From Drosophila pseudoobscura (lineage: Eukaryota; Arthropoda; Insecta; Diptera; Drosophilidae), in the NCBI RefSeq assembly GCF_009870125.1, contig NC_046680.1, positions 18,309,501-18,373,500 on the forward strand: DNA of 64,000 bases. Reading direction: 5' to 3'. The first letter of the stretch is position 1, and every line of letters starts with the position of its first letter. The notes beneath the pieces are model-generated. The model saw only the letters and a list, made by a program, of their open reading frames with translations, did not search any database and was not told where the DNA came from. Positions 1 through 12,658 of the stretch are shown piece after piece. Made by a program: the position numbers and the translations under genes.

Positions 1-487
1 CTATGGCGCTGAAGAGGGACGGTTTTAGGTGGCCTCACAAAGCCAGTACCGGATCACTGAGCCGAGCACGAAAAACGCAAAGTTAAACAACTTCGAAGGA
101 TATTGCAATATTAGGAGGGAAAACCCAACGACAAAGTGTTGGCAGGAGGGCGTGGCTCCATTCTTTCACTATCACACTTTCCACATCGACGCGCCGCGGA
201 TGGCTGGGTCGTTGGGTGGTTGGTTGGTGGGGCTTTCTACTGTAAGCCCCTTTCAAATATTTTTCATTGTCTTTTGCATGCCTGCACCACACGCCCAGAC
301 TCCCGGGCTGCCGCTCGCCCCACCCCCCCCCCGCAGCTGGGGCAGGGGGCGAAACGAATGCGTAAAGCGCAAAAGTCAACATATTGAATAATGATTGGTA
401 GGCGGCCCCTTCCCTTCTTTATGCCCCTCGGGGGGTCCTCCAGCATCCTCACATGCCTCACGTTTTCCTATAAATTTTCATGGAACT

Positions 488-490
<3 letters not shown>

Positions 491-527
<37 letters not shown>
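491..527. repeat. CA microsatellite
   Basis: Pure CA dinucleotide run of 37 bases, one of the longest in the window. Confidence 0.97.
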
Positions 528-529
<2 letters not shown>

Positions 530-1869
530 GTGTCTTTTCACTTTCTAATCGATAAGCAGGTCCGATAAACACTCCCACATCGTAATTGATGGATGTTCCA
601 GGCTAACCCCCTCCCTTCCATGGGGGATTTGTGATTAATTAGATTTAAGAGAAAAGTAATTTTCTCCAATGCCCTCAAGTGGCCAAAACAAGGCCAAGTC
701 GAGTCTTGAGACAATGGCCAACAACAACAAGAACACCTACTGGCAGTGTGCCATGTACCCATACCTGGTGGCCGGGAAGCCACAGAAGACCCAAACCGAA
801 GGCCAAGGCCCGAAGCCAAGCAACAAAAACGAGCCTGAAATTCGACTCCAACTACCAGTTGCTGTCGACGACGAAAAAAACCTTTATAGATGGTAAGCCC
901 CAGAGAGCTGTAAGCAGTCAACAGTTTTACTCGCCACTCGCCACTCGCTACTCGGTACTACGGCCAGCTGCCATTGGTTGGAACTGGCTTGAAGCGAACG
1001 GGCGAGTCATGCAGGATTGTTTTAAACAGTAGATCTTAGTCCATGGACCAAGGCTTTTATTCGTTAGTTTTTAGTGAGCAGCAGAAGACTCTCACATAGG
1101 ACGCTGGTCGGACGGTAGGGCTTCCCATTGTTAGGGCCTGATCTAACTATCTCTCAAAGCCCCTTAAACTAATCCATTTCCGGGTTTAACATTGACCTAC
1201 TCCGATGGGATCTTTGCGTACAGTGCTGCCTGGCGAAAAACGATGTAAATGTATGCAGAATGTCGCCTTTTGCCAGCCTCTGGCTACTGGCATATCCACA
1301 GCACTCCACCAAAAGTGCTGGCTGGCGTTCAGGCTCGAACATATGTCTGCACGAGGGGGCTGAACTTTTGGCATAAGGGATCGAAAATCAAATTAAAATT
1401 GCATGCTTTAACATTGTGTTCCAATTACTGTCGCAAACAATTTACGAGTACATCCACACGCATGCCACAGCCAGCATGGAGAGCCAGCGTGTGGCTGGGG
1501 AAAAAGCTATTTTTTAAACCAAAAAAAAAATAAAAGTTTGGCCAGAGCCCAAGGAGGAGAAGGAGGAGGGTCTGGCCGATGCCGATGCCGATGCCGGGTC
1601 GTTGGTTTGTGTCATGAAAAATGCATTTTTCAGTACACAATTATAATATAAGTAACACAATAAATTGCGATGGAAGGGCCACTCCATTGAGGAGGGGTGG
1701 GAGCCGGCGGGGCAGGGGGAAGAAAATGTTGTAAAATTGTTATCGAGCGCATAATAGCAAATGTTGCAAAATAACTTTTGACAAAGTGCACTCAATATCA
1801 AGCCAAAGAGTGGAGGAGCGCACTGAAGGGTCCATGGAGTCGATGGAGTCGATGGAGTCCATGGAGCGA

Positions 1870-1891
1870 AAGAGAGAGAGAGAGAGAGAGG
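1870..1891. repeat. AG microsatellite
   Basis: Pure AG run, preceded by tandem GTCGATGGA/GTCCATGGA words. Confidence 0.95.
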
Positions 1892-1994
1892 GCTAGCGGA
1901 AGGTGGGAAGCTGTGCAGAGTGAAAAATCACAGAATCCAAAGGCGAGAGATGCCCCCCATGAGGGGATTGGGGGGTACTCCCTTTGAGATTCGA

Positions 1995-2020
1995 GTGACA
2001 GTGACAGTGACAGTGACAGT
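1995..2020. repeat. GTGACA hexamer repeat
   Basis: Four perfect units. Confidence 0.95.
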
Positions 2021-2300
2021 GGGGCATTGGCATTCAAGATTCCGTAATGCCTTTCAATATTTGACAGATCTGCAAGTATTTCCACTGATATTCGATTTGA
2101 AATGATGGATAGACGGCATAGATGGCGGCTGGGGCACGCCGTATTGTGCCCCATGTAACCAAATTACGGCAACACATGCCCCGAAAAAAAAGACAGCAAC
2201 AAAAAACGCAGCACAAGTGGGGGAAAAGCGGAAAAGCGGAAAAGCGTTGCAAAACGAGCACACAAAAAATGTGTGGGTGCATAACTTTAGCCACATGCCA

Positions 2301-2336
2301 GGGCCGGGTCCTGGGCCGGGTCCTGGGCCGGGTCCT
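2301..2336. repeat. 12-bp minisatellite
   Basis: GGGCCGGGTCCT three times, perfect, followed by degenerate CCTGCGCCTGGTG copies. Confidence 0.95.
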
Positions 2337-3164
2337 GCGCCTGGTGCTGGTCCTGCGCCTGACATGCCTTTCAACTTTCGGGGTGGGGGATGTCTGTCTG
2401 TTGCATGCCTCTTCTGCGCTCCTCCGCCCCTTTAAAAACAATGCCTTGCATATGCAGCGCCTGAAGTTATGCAATGCGGAAAATGGATAGGCAGGGGGGG
2501 CGGGGCGTGGCTTGGAGGGGAGGGGAGTGCGAGTGGGCGACAAAATGTAACCATTAGTTGCACATAGTTGAGGCCAGTGGCGGCAAATTCCCGGCCGAGC
2601 CACGTGAGAGAGGAGTAGAGGGTAGAGGGGGGATGGTGTGGCATGTGGCACAGGGACCTCTCTGGCTGCTGCCATTGTGTTGACAAGCCCGAAAATCGGG
2701 TCAGTAGTAAATCAACAATGCAGCAAAACAATGGCAATCATGGTTATGTGGCGAGTGAAAAATGCATGTTGCATGCTACACGCTGCAAGTTGCACCAGCG
2801 GCCAGAGCGGCTAACCTCGCAGATTGCCGCCAATCGACAATGGGAGTGGAAATGGAAATGATCAGCAAAAAACAAGGGTCTTTCGGATCTGATCTACAGA
2901 TCCCAAAGTTCTGTGGATAATCGGTGTCCCCCTCTCTCTTCCGGGAGAGAGGCACACAGCTAATGGTGGGGGGGGGCACCGACAGTGCGATTAATCAATA
3001 ACCACTCAACGTGGGTGCTTCAAGCGGAGCGTAGCATCGGGGGATTGTGTGAGCGAAGCGCTTTAATGGACACCAAATGACGCAGCTTCACGCCGTGTCT
3101 GGCAGCGCCTGCTGCATGTGTGTGAGTGCATTACATTTGATGCAGGCCACTTTGGGGGGAGTGC

Positions 3165-3182
3165 GGGGGGGGGGGGGGGGGG
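3165..3182. repeat. Poly(G) tract
   Basis: Eighteen consecutive G. Confidence 0.95.
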
Positions 3183-3305
3183 TGGGCCTCTCACGTACGA
3201 GTCGTACAATGAAAACGAGGCCAAATGCATGTCCCGGCGACTCTGGGGCGCGAAATTCTGTTGGCAACAAGAATTTCTCATTTGGGTTTTCAATTAAGTG
3301 CAAAA

Positions 3306-3350
3306 GAGATAGAGAGAGATAGAGAGAGAGAGAGGGAGAGAGAGGGAGGG
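3306..3350. repeat. GA-rich low-complexity tract
   Basis: GATA/GAGA units grading into GGGA. A second such tract is at 3650-3712. Confidence 0.9.
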
Positions 3351-3653
3351 GAAGGGAGAGTTAGGAATGGTGGGGTTCAGTGCACATGCCCCAAATTTCA
3401 GGCGATTCATCAGGGCGCTTAAAGTGCGATTCTTATGATGGCAGAAGGGCCCAGAAAGACAGGAAATGACACGAAACGACACGATTGTCATCATAAATAT
3501 TGTATAACATGGCCAAGAGAGTTGGAGTCAAGCACACAGAAGCCAGCAGGCAACAGGCCACGCCAAAAAGTAGGCAACAGCAACAACAGAGCGGAAGCCA
3601 CATGCAACACGAGGCGGCAAAAGTTTGCGTGCCAAACAAAACACACGAGAGAC

Positions 3654-3695
<42 letters not shown>

Positions 3696-5822
3696 GGAGA
3701 GTGGGAGAGTGGGGAAACAGGTGAAAATGTGAAAGCCAAAAAGTCACGGTGGCAAAAATCAAAGGCACGAGAGCGAAGCCTGTCATGTCATGCCACACGA
3801 GAAGTGGAGGCGTGCCACATGAAGCGTGATGTTGCAACGTAACGACAAACATTTAAAAGAGCATTAAATACATCACACCGGAAATTCTATATGTGGCACC
3901 AGCCATAATGCCACGCAGCGCCACTTGCCACAAATGGTTGCTTGAGATGCAGCCAGACCAGCGGGGATCCCTGACCCATGGCTGCCCTCTCTGCGCTTCC
4001 CTCTGTTGCATCACACAATTTGGGGCAGTGGCAGTGGCAGGTGCTGGGCTGGGTGCCCCATCAATTGGGGATAGCTTTTTAATAAAGCTAAGTGGATACG
4101 AATGGAAAAAAACGTTGCATGTTTGCTTTCGCCTGGTTGAGAGCTCTCTGTGGCATGCCACAGCAGCAGCAGCAGCAGCAGCAGAAGAGCTTAGGCCATG
4201 TATCCGCATTTATTGTTGCTGTTTTTGGTGCTGGGGCCGTGTCGAATCGTTTAACCCGCCATCGAGGCTAATTAAAAGCGAGGCGCCCCCCCCCGCCACA
4301 CACACAGAAGAGATAGAAAATATAGATGGATAGAGGAAAATTATAAATATAAGCTCATTAAAGGCTTAGCCCCCCCCCCCCCCAACCCACCCATTGGGGC
4401 CGTATCGTGTGGCGTCCGTTTTAATTAGATAAAATTGCATTTTGCATAATTTCGGACACGGAAAATGCAATAAATCCGTGGGCGGGCATCCCCTAGCCCC
4501 CCTAGCTAGACCATCGATCCGATAGTTCCCTCCGTGGCATGCGGCAATTAGACCAGGCTTAGACCAGGCGAGCGCCGGAAGCTGCGACTGACGACGTCTT
4601 CAGCGGTTGAAAGCTGTCAATTATGGCACAGTTTACACAGTTTGCTGAAAGTTTTCCCAAACAAAATATTACCCTGTTGCAGAGCAGGCATCGTGTGTGT
4701 GCGGCGTGCGGGGGGGGGGGGGCTAGAGGGTGGCTTCAATTAAACAATTAACGTGGCTAGGTGGCACTTAATTAAATAATTTGCAGCCATGTGGCGGTAA
4801 GCAGCGAAAAGCAACAACTAGAAAAGACGAGGAAAAGCACTCATTAAAGGGCAAAACAGAAGCAGCGCAGCCACAGCCAGGATGTCCTTCAGAGGGGGGA
4901 CTCCTGCCCCTGCCCCTGGAGGCCCTGCTATACGACGTCTCATCAGTGGCGGCAAATGGCGACAGGTGTTTCAACAAACATTTCGTGCATGCCATAAAAA
5001 TAACCCAAAAACACACACGGGCATGTCTCTCCCCCCCCGTCGCTGTCGCCTCTCCGTGTGGCACATAAATGAAATTATGACATATTTAAATGCCACACAC
5101 AGCAGGCAGCAGGCAACAGGCGGCTAGCGGCTGGGTGGACGCCACCGCTGCCGTGACAGGCGACTTCCGTTTCCGCTTCCGCTGGCTTGTGTTGGCCAAG
5201 TTCCCTCAGCATTTAACCTGGACGCGTGCTCAGTCCTAGTTGTAGTATAATTTACAATTTAGCGCCATAAATGTTTTGTCGGCCTGGCTCGGGGTGGAAG
5301 CATTGCGTGCCCCAGCGTTGCCAGGGGCAAGTGCCAGGTCAGGTCGAGTGCGATTGCGATTGCGATTGCGAGTGCGTGCCATGTTAATTATGTGACAATC
5401 CCAAAGAAAGGTGTTAGAGGGCCCTGAATGGCTGTTAGATTTCCCATTTAGATGTCATTCGAAGACATCTGTCAGGCGCCAGCAGATCCACTAAATCCTT
5501 GGTCCATTAATGGCTTACCTGCAAGGAGCAGAATTAGTAACAGCACTAAAACACTCGACTAATTAAGATTTTATTAGCCGACAGAGTCCAAGGCAAACAC
5601 AACAGCACTTTCGAGGCTCTTTTTCATGGTGGGAGGGGGGCTTAAATGATTAATTAAGCGCCTCAATGTATGCAAAAACATTTGCAATTTTCCATTTTCC
5701 ATTTCACATTTCCCATTTGCCATTTCCGTGTTCGTGTTCGTGTAGATCTTGTTGTTGTTCAGTGTGAAAATCACGTGTCGAGAATGGCGTCAACTCGTCG
5801 CTGGATTGGTGCACAAAACCAA

Positions 5823-5826
<4 letters not shown>

Positions 5827-5857
<31 letters not shown>
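5827..5857. repeat. CA microsatellite
   Basis: Pure run of 31 bases. Confidence 0.95.
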
Positions 5858-5858
<1 letters not shown>

Positions 5859-6039
5859 AGTTACGAATGCAAACACACCCATGTGTGTGGGCACAGAGAT
5901 GTATTTGCCTTTTCTTTTTTGTATGGCATAGTTTTTGCTGCATCGCGCCGATTTTAATATTAAATAAATGCCATCGCTGATTGAGCATCCAACGCGTATA
6001 CCCTTGCGGAAAGCGGGTAGCCCTACTATGGGGGTAACG

Positions 6040-6520
6040 GGAACTTCATCGAGCGAGTGCTCGTTCCAAGGGTGCTGGCGAGCGCCGACATGATCGAGCG
6101 AGTGCTCGTTCGATCAGGCAACGATTGGGTGGTATGTCGGGACCAAAACGTGTTGGCGAGAGAGCCAGCATTCAATGTGGTGGCATTTCCAGCAGCAAAC
6201 TTCAGGCAGGAATGATCCAGCGAGTATTCGTTCCATTATGGGACCAAACGTGCTGGCGAGCGCCGACATGATCGAGCGAGTGCTCGTTCGATCAGGCAAC
6301 GATTGGGTGGTATGACGGGACCAAAACGTGTTGGCGAGAGGGCCAGCATTCAATGTGGTGGCATTTCCAGCAGCGAACTTCAGGCAGGAATGATCCAGCG
6401 AGTATTCGTTCCATTATGGGACCAAAAGTGCTGGCAAAAACCAACATGATCGAGCGAGCAACGATCGGGTGGGATTACAGGACTAAAACGTGTTGGCGAG
6501 AGCTTTTAGATGCATTTATC
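6040..6520. repeat. 178-bp tandem repeat, two full and two partial copies
   Basis: Full units start at 6086 and 6264 (CGACATGATCGAGCGAGTGC), period 178 bp, with only a handful of differences. A partial unit precedes (6040-6085) and a diverged, shortened one follows (6442-6510). Each unit contains a palindromic core around CGAGCGAGTGCTCGTTCG and a related CAGCGAGTATTCGTTCC, so it has internal half-repeats. GTATACCCTTGC just before it (5996-6007) resembles the end of a common fly dispersed repeat. Confidence 0.95.
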
Positions 6521-7000
6521 GAGTCCTTCAAAGAGTCTAGAGGAAAACTGCAAGGAAAAATCCATAGCAACGATCGACCTGCAAGGGTATCTGAAGCCTC
6601 GGCCCTGGAGTTGGGTTTACTTTGTGTTTTTTTTGTGATATTTGCTTTCCGTTTGATGTTTGCATAAGAAAATTTGTGTTTGTTTTTGACTTCAGCACCC
6701 AATTAAACGAGTAACCGTATATGTACATGTGCAGGCGGATGGCTGTGTGTGTGTGTGTGCGTGTGTGCGTGTGTCAGGGCCAAATGGCAGATGGATTTTC
6801 ATTTGGCATTTTGCAGATTTTTGATTTCTCACACAGCAGGCATTAAAACTGATTTATACAAGTATGTGGGGCATGCAAGAGAGAGAGAGACAGAGAGAGA
6901 GGGAAAGAGAGGGAGACACACATAGTGCCGTAATGTGTTGCATTAAGCCATTTGATGTGTCGCCATTGACGAGTGTTTTAATTGAAATGCATTAGCAGAG

Positions 7001-7047
7001 CTCTCTCTCTCTCTCTCACTCTCTCTCTCTCTCTCTCTGTCTCTCTT
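7001..7047. repeat. CT microsatellite
   Basis: CT repeats with two breaks, 47 bases; a GA tract lies 90-120 bp upstream (6878-6916). Confidence 0.93.
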
Positions 7048-7792
7048 TCAGTCTCTGGTATTTATGAGTTATTGATTCGGCAAAAAGGAGAAAAACGAGT
7101 GCAGTCGGGAGGCTCCTTTGAAGTCTATTCAAATATGAAATATTCGCCAATGCCTTGCCACTTTCCCACCGCAAAAATACACACACATTTTCACTCATTT
7201 TCCAGGCATTATGCGACCGCAGAAACTGTTCAGGATTTTGACCCATTTAAATGGCCCTTGAAGGCACCACCACCGCCGGGCATCCATCAGCCACTTCTGT
7301 TGCTAATTCTTTTATTTTTTTGGGCCAATGCCAGGAACAGTCACCATATTATTTATGGCGCCCACAAAACAGAAACACAAAACAAAAAAAAACAAAAACC
7401 CAACCAAAAAACTCTTCAAACCGACCGCAAATGGAACAAAAGTGGAATAAAAATAGTGGAATATCAATTTATTATTGCACTCGAAAATATAAATACGATA
7501 GTGGCCAAAGGGAAACGCACACACACGCACACACACACACACTTTTAATTTATTAAAAATTCTATTGTCAGAATAGAATAACAATAACCGCATAGAGTGG
7601 GGTGGGGGAGGGTTGGGCAGGGGCGTGGAGGGGAGGGAGGTGCTGTGTATGTGCTGGGACATACTTTATTCATATATTTTCACACATTCCACACACACAC
7701 AGAGCCATTTTTTGTGTGTCGCTGAACTCGCTTTTCAATTCCAGTTTTTCCGTTGGCTACTTTGGACTCTGGATTCTGGACTCTGCAGGCCA

Positions 7793-7809
7793 CCCCCCCC
7801 CCCCCCCCC
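7793..7809. repeat. Poly(C) tract
   Basis: Seventeen consecutive C. Confidence 0.95.
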
Positions 7810-8556
7810 ATGGTCTGGCCCTTCTCTAACGAGTCTCTCTGTGGGGCTGTGGAGCCGTGGCTGATTCTATTCACATGGTTTTGAATGAATGACACATAAA
7901 GTTCTTCTTATTTTTAGCTGCGTTTTTTTTGCGACATTTTTATGAATGCCACGAATTTTTTTCCACTACTCTCTACTACTTTTTTCTTGGTGGCTTGTTC
8001 GTGCGGAATCCGATGGGTCTTTCTTTCTTTCTTTTTCCCCATGGCTTGTTATTGTTTTGGCCACACACACAAAGAGAGAGGGGGACGGGGGGGAAACCCT
8101 TTTCAACGCAAATATTTCCCATTAGCCAGGGCTCGGCAGGTCCTTGCTGGCCGCTCTCGTTGCTTTTGTTGTGAAACCTTTTGCATTTCTGTTTTATGGT
8201 CCTCGCACATTTGCCAATTCGAAAATTATAGTCCAGTGCACTGCCATCTAGGGCTACGCCACCATCGAACTGTTTAATCAACTCGTTTGCAGAGCTAATG
8301 ACTAGAGCAAGCACCAAACGGGGCCAAACGGGGCCAAAAGCGCCGCATGCAGACACGTTTACTCCTCGTTGGGGCCGCCGCCTCTCGAAAGCAAACAATC
8401 AAACAAAAACCCTCGTCGAAAACAGGCAAATGCGAATCCGAATCCGGCGACACGCAAATTCAATTGACTGCATTTGTAGGGCTGCCCAACGATCCCCCGT
8501 CCGCTGACCAACCCACACAATCATTCGGTCAAGGATCGCAGGCACCAGAACACCCT

Positions 8557-8573
8557 CCCCCCCCCCCCCCCCC
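8557..8573. repeat. Poly(C) tract
   Basis: Seventeen consecutive C. Confidence 0.95.
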
Positions 8574-9596
8574 GATACACAGGGTATTCACGACTTTAAA
8601 GAGTCCTTTCTGCAAGCATTTACTCCTCGAAACAGTCGCCAAAACACCTCATCTAAAGGGCATCTAAAGGGCGGCTATCTCTGGTTCTGTTGCGTTTAAT
8701 TTTAATTGGTTTCGTATTTAAATTACATTGCGTTCGAGGGCTTTTCGAACACTCAATTGTTTGGCCTGTCTGGACGTATAATTTGTCTTTGATTGCCATA
8801 GTTTTTGTTGCGGCTTCAATTGAGAGTTTGAGCCGACAAATAAAATGGCAAAAAATCCCAAAAATAATACTCGCATAGAATGGTCTTCATTTTATTGTTT
8901 TTGGAATGTGGGGCAGGATTGGTGTGGCATGCCCATTTATTTAGATAGTAAATTGTAGTTTTTCCAATTAAATAATTTGTATTTCAGAATGGCAAATTGA
9001 TGGGCATCTGCGACAGAGATTTTCCATTGAAATCAAATGGAAAAAGCATATTTCTCATTCAGTCGTTTCAAATGAAATTCGAAGTCGAATAAGTCGAAGC
9101 ATAATGCCGGCTAAATATTTATTGGGGGTCTAAGGATGTCGAGAACAATCGAAGCGCCTGCCCTGATTCCATAAGAGTGTTGCCTCGGTCTAAACCCTTT
9201 TCCGACTGGACTGTAAGCCCGGCTAAGTCGACGTCGAAGGCGCAGAGAGGAGGAAAGCACATCAGCAAATACATATTGTACATATGGCATTGACTCGCAG
9301 AATATTAATAATAGCCAGATCTGTTCAGTCGGAAGAGGGGGACAGTAATCCCATTACCAGGAGGTGGGGAGATCCGTCTTGGAGTCCAGAATGGAGTCGG
9401 AGCAGGGCAGGGAAATCATAGGCAGCAGATGGGGGTCTCTTTTGGACCCCAGGGGGAAGGTGGTGGAGGGGTCGGCGGTCTAAAAACACCAGAATTGTTC
9501 GTGTAATTGAATTCTGCGGTGCGTTGCCTTCGTTCCCGTCCTTTCCCCCTTGCTTTGCCTCTCTTTCTCTCGTGTCAATTTATTTCACCACGTATG

Positions 9597-9649
9597 CGTG
9601 TGTGTGTGTGTGTGTGCCTTGTGGTGTGTGTGTGGGGGGGGGGGGGGGG
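9597..9649. repeat. GT repeat followed by poly(G)
   Basis: GT run (9597-9616), interrupted GT, then sixteen G (9634-9649). Confidence 0.93.
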
Positions 9650-11031
9650 ATGCTGCCGCGGGGCAGACAGCATTCAGCACAGTTTGTTGGTCACTACGTG
9701 CACCGAAAGGGGTATTCCATCCCCCCCTCCCCCTGCCAGGCCCCAACGCAATTGTTTTGGCCTGGCTAAAACATGCCACTCCAGTTGTCAGCCTCCCCTC
9801 CCTCCCCCCCTGTGTTGTGGGCGGCAGACGGGTGTGTGCAGCACGCACGTTTCTAATTTTGTGCCTGGCTTGTTAAATTTTTTTCTCTCTCATTTTTTCC
9901 CACGCTTTCATTTGGCTTGGAATTTTTCCTCATTTTCCTGCCACACACACAACAACACAGAGAAAGCTCATTTAGCCATGAAGCTCTTTATTATGTGGCA
10001 CGTTGAGTGGATCTTCGGGCACGAAACGAATTTCCGGAATATTTGTGAGAAAATTCCCAACAAAAAATGCATAAATAAATGTCAGGCAGGAACAACGAGT
10101 GTGAGAAAAGCAGCGAGAGAGAGGGGAAGACCTGCAACGAGTAAGAAGAAATAACTACTCGCTTCGGGACACTCGTTATTTACCGATGGCCATCATTCGT
10201 TGTTTGTTGGCTCTCGCTGCAACTCCATCTCGCTACAGTTATCCACGATTACTCGCCCAAAGCACACGCACACGCCTGCAAAGCTTGAATGCACTGGAAA
10301 ATAAGCAAACAAATGTTGAAAAAAAGAGGAAATCCCATGCATGGCCGCCCCTCTCAGGGGGTGGGGGTGGGGGTGGGGGTGGGGGGTCCTTGTACTGAAA
10401 CTGAAATCAAATACTGCCTTGGCCCTTAAGCACAATTGACATTTCGCACATGACATGGCGAATGGGAAAAAAGCGAAACAGAAACGGAATCAAAGAAAAA
10501 GCGAAATATTGCAAGGTGAAATCCGATGCTGCCCCCCGCTCAAACCCAGCTGACCCTGGCCCATAGGGAGGAGGGGGGTGGGGTGGGGTACGGGGTGACA
10601 CGACATTATATGCTTGTTATAATCCCTGGCAACATTTTTATTGCAATTGTCAACCCGGGCCATAAAGCACACAGCCAGCATCCTTCTGACACCTACAATC
10701 GCTTTGCTCTTCCATTTTTCGACACAAATTGAAAATATGACAAGAAAATTCGCTTCAACAGGAGCAAGTAGGTCGTGGAAGGGAGGGGAGGGGAAGGGTG
10801 TGTGTGTGGGGGGGGGGGGGGCATGCTGCAAGTGCAACTGTGGCAGTTTACTAACTGGCGAAAAGAGTGCCCTGGCGTCGTCGAAAGCATATTGATTTCA
10901 GTGGAAAACGGGGGAAAATGGTGGCGACGGGAAATGTTTTGCCAACGTTGCCAAAAAAAAAAAGAGAGAAAGAAAATTCCATGTCCATGAATGTGCGAGC
11001 GTGTGGGTGGGTGTGGGTGTGTGTGTGGGTT

Positions 11032-11049
11032 GGGGGGGGGGGGGGGGGG
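11032..11049. repeat. Poly(G) tract
   Basis: Eighteen G, preceded by GTGGGTGG repeats. Confidence 0.95.
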
Positions 11050-11910
11050 TTGGGGAAATTGCAATGAAAAGTGCATGCATCAAGGTGAAGTCAGCAGTTT
11101 CCTCTTTCGACGACCGCTGATGCTGCAAATGTGCCCAGCGAAGCAAATAAAAATAATATTTTATCCATAGAGAGCGAGAGAGACGCCACCCACTTTCCCC
11201 CCCCCCCCCCCCACGGAAAACAATGCAAAAGAAAGCATCGCAAGAATGCGTCTACGTCGAGGGGTGGAGATCCATTGATATGCGCGAACAATGGACCAGG
11301 AAACCAGGAAACGTGGCGCCAAAGCGGCTGCCAGGCGTTTCGGAGCAGCCGCTGACCCAGATAGCCAGGCTCCACGGTAAAGTTTATTAGCCCAAGTCGC
11401 AGTCCCAGTCCTGGAAAAAATGATGCCATTCTCAATAGTGTGTGTGAATTGGGTAACACTCGCACGCCGTGCTGCAAGTAAAGCATCTCCTCGCCAGAAT
11501 CGCAAAGCCATTCAATATAACGAAGGACTGCTTCAGGAAGAACAAAACTTTTTATTGAGGCCAGGCTGCGGTTTTAAAGCCACGGCAGTGGAATAGGCGC
11601 TAAGCAGCTCCAAAGTGCACTTGTTGAGCCCCGTGCCGCCCTCTTTTTGAGCGGCTACGGTGGGATTTTTGAAAGCCAGGCGAACTTTTCGGTGGCTGAG
11701 AGAAGGGGCCTTCACAAGATCTACACAGGCTTAGTTTTAATGGCGATATTTTGATTGCCAGAGGAGGAGAGCCCCTCTTTCTGTGGCACGCCTAAATGTA
11801 TGCAATAAAAAGCCAAATAAATCGCTGGCAAATGTTTCTTATTATCACCTCTCAGCAGATTTATCACCTGATGACCGCAACAGACCAAAAATTAATATAC
11901 AGCCAACGGG

Positions 11911-11936
11911 CACACACACACACACACACACACACA
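11911..11936. repeat. CA microsatellite
   Basis: Pure run of 26 bases. Confidence 0.95.
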
Positions 11937-12580
11937 TACATATACTTAAGTGAGGGGCGTGGCTGGACGACGCCCTTTGATAAATTTACTACACAAATTG
12001 AGTCGCTAAATTAGAACATTTATTCTTGGCCCTGGCAAGAAAGAGCGGAGGAAAAAAGGAGACCCTACCGAAGGCAGAAAATAGAAAAAATTCCCCCAAG
12101 TGCGTTTGCCACTTGATGTGGCATCTAGAGAAACCCGAGGCTGCTCCTCCCCCTCCCCATCCCCATCCCCCTTCCGTCCTGCTGGTCCCCATTCTGCCTT
12201 CATTATTTGCGGACCAGGCGCATCGACATCGACTGGGGCTGCACTTCATGCTTAAGCTCGTCCAAATCTCGAGAGTGTAATTTATTGTTATCATTTGTTT
12301 GGCTAAAAGCAAAAGGAAAGCAGCAAAACAAAAAAAAAAGGACACAGGAGGCCGGGCCCAGGGTTGAAAGGAGCGCACAGAAATGCCAAAAGGGATGGAT
12401 GCCCATTGAATGCTCTTTTCATCCCCCCGAAAAAGGGAAGGTAGTGTTGGACAATCAGACACTGTGTTGGAAAAGAAGCAGTGCTAAGAAAAAAAAGAGT
12501 ACAAATCGAGGTAGAGGGAATATCTATAGAGAGGATATATATATTAATCTTGCGTTGATTAAAGCCATGTGGTAAAAACA

Positions 12581-12658
12581 GTGTTGGAAAGCGCGGCAGC
12601 AAGAAATAAAGTATTGGAAAGCGCGGCAGCAAGAAATAAAGTGTTGGAAAGCGCGGCA
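12581..12658. repeat. 30-bp minisatellite, 2.6 copies
   Basis: GTGTTGGAAAGCGCGGCAGC plus AAGAAATAAA, starting at 12581, 12611 and 12641. The copies differ by one base. A related GTGTTGGAAAAGAAGCAGTG at 12463 suggests an older unit. Confidence 0.95.

Larger units (their letters stand above)
1..6035. other. Non-coding stretch with simple repeats
   Basis: CA, GA, poly(G/C) and GC-rich minisatellites on a background of AT-rich words such as TTAATTAA and TTTGCAT. Open frames here follow the repeats and lack codon bias. No gene is recognised. Confidence 0.5.

Noticed and set aside
2034..2675. 213-codon minus ORF
   Set aside because: It consists of Arg/Pro/Thr repeats from a GC-rich minisatellite and lacks any protein-like segment.
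7982..8398. ORFs with mixed composition around 8.0-8.4 kb
   Set aside because: Open in more than one frame, no ATG with support, no recognisable domain.
9507..10154. 215-codon plus ORF
   Set aside because: It spans GT, poly(G) and C-rich tracts, begins at a non-ATG codon and has Gly/Cys/Pro low complexity only.
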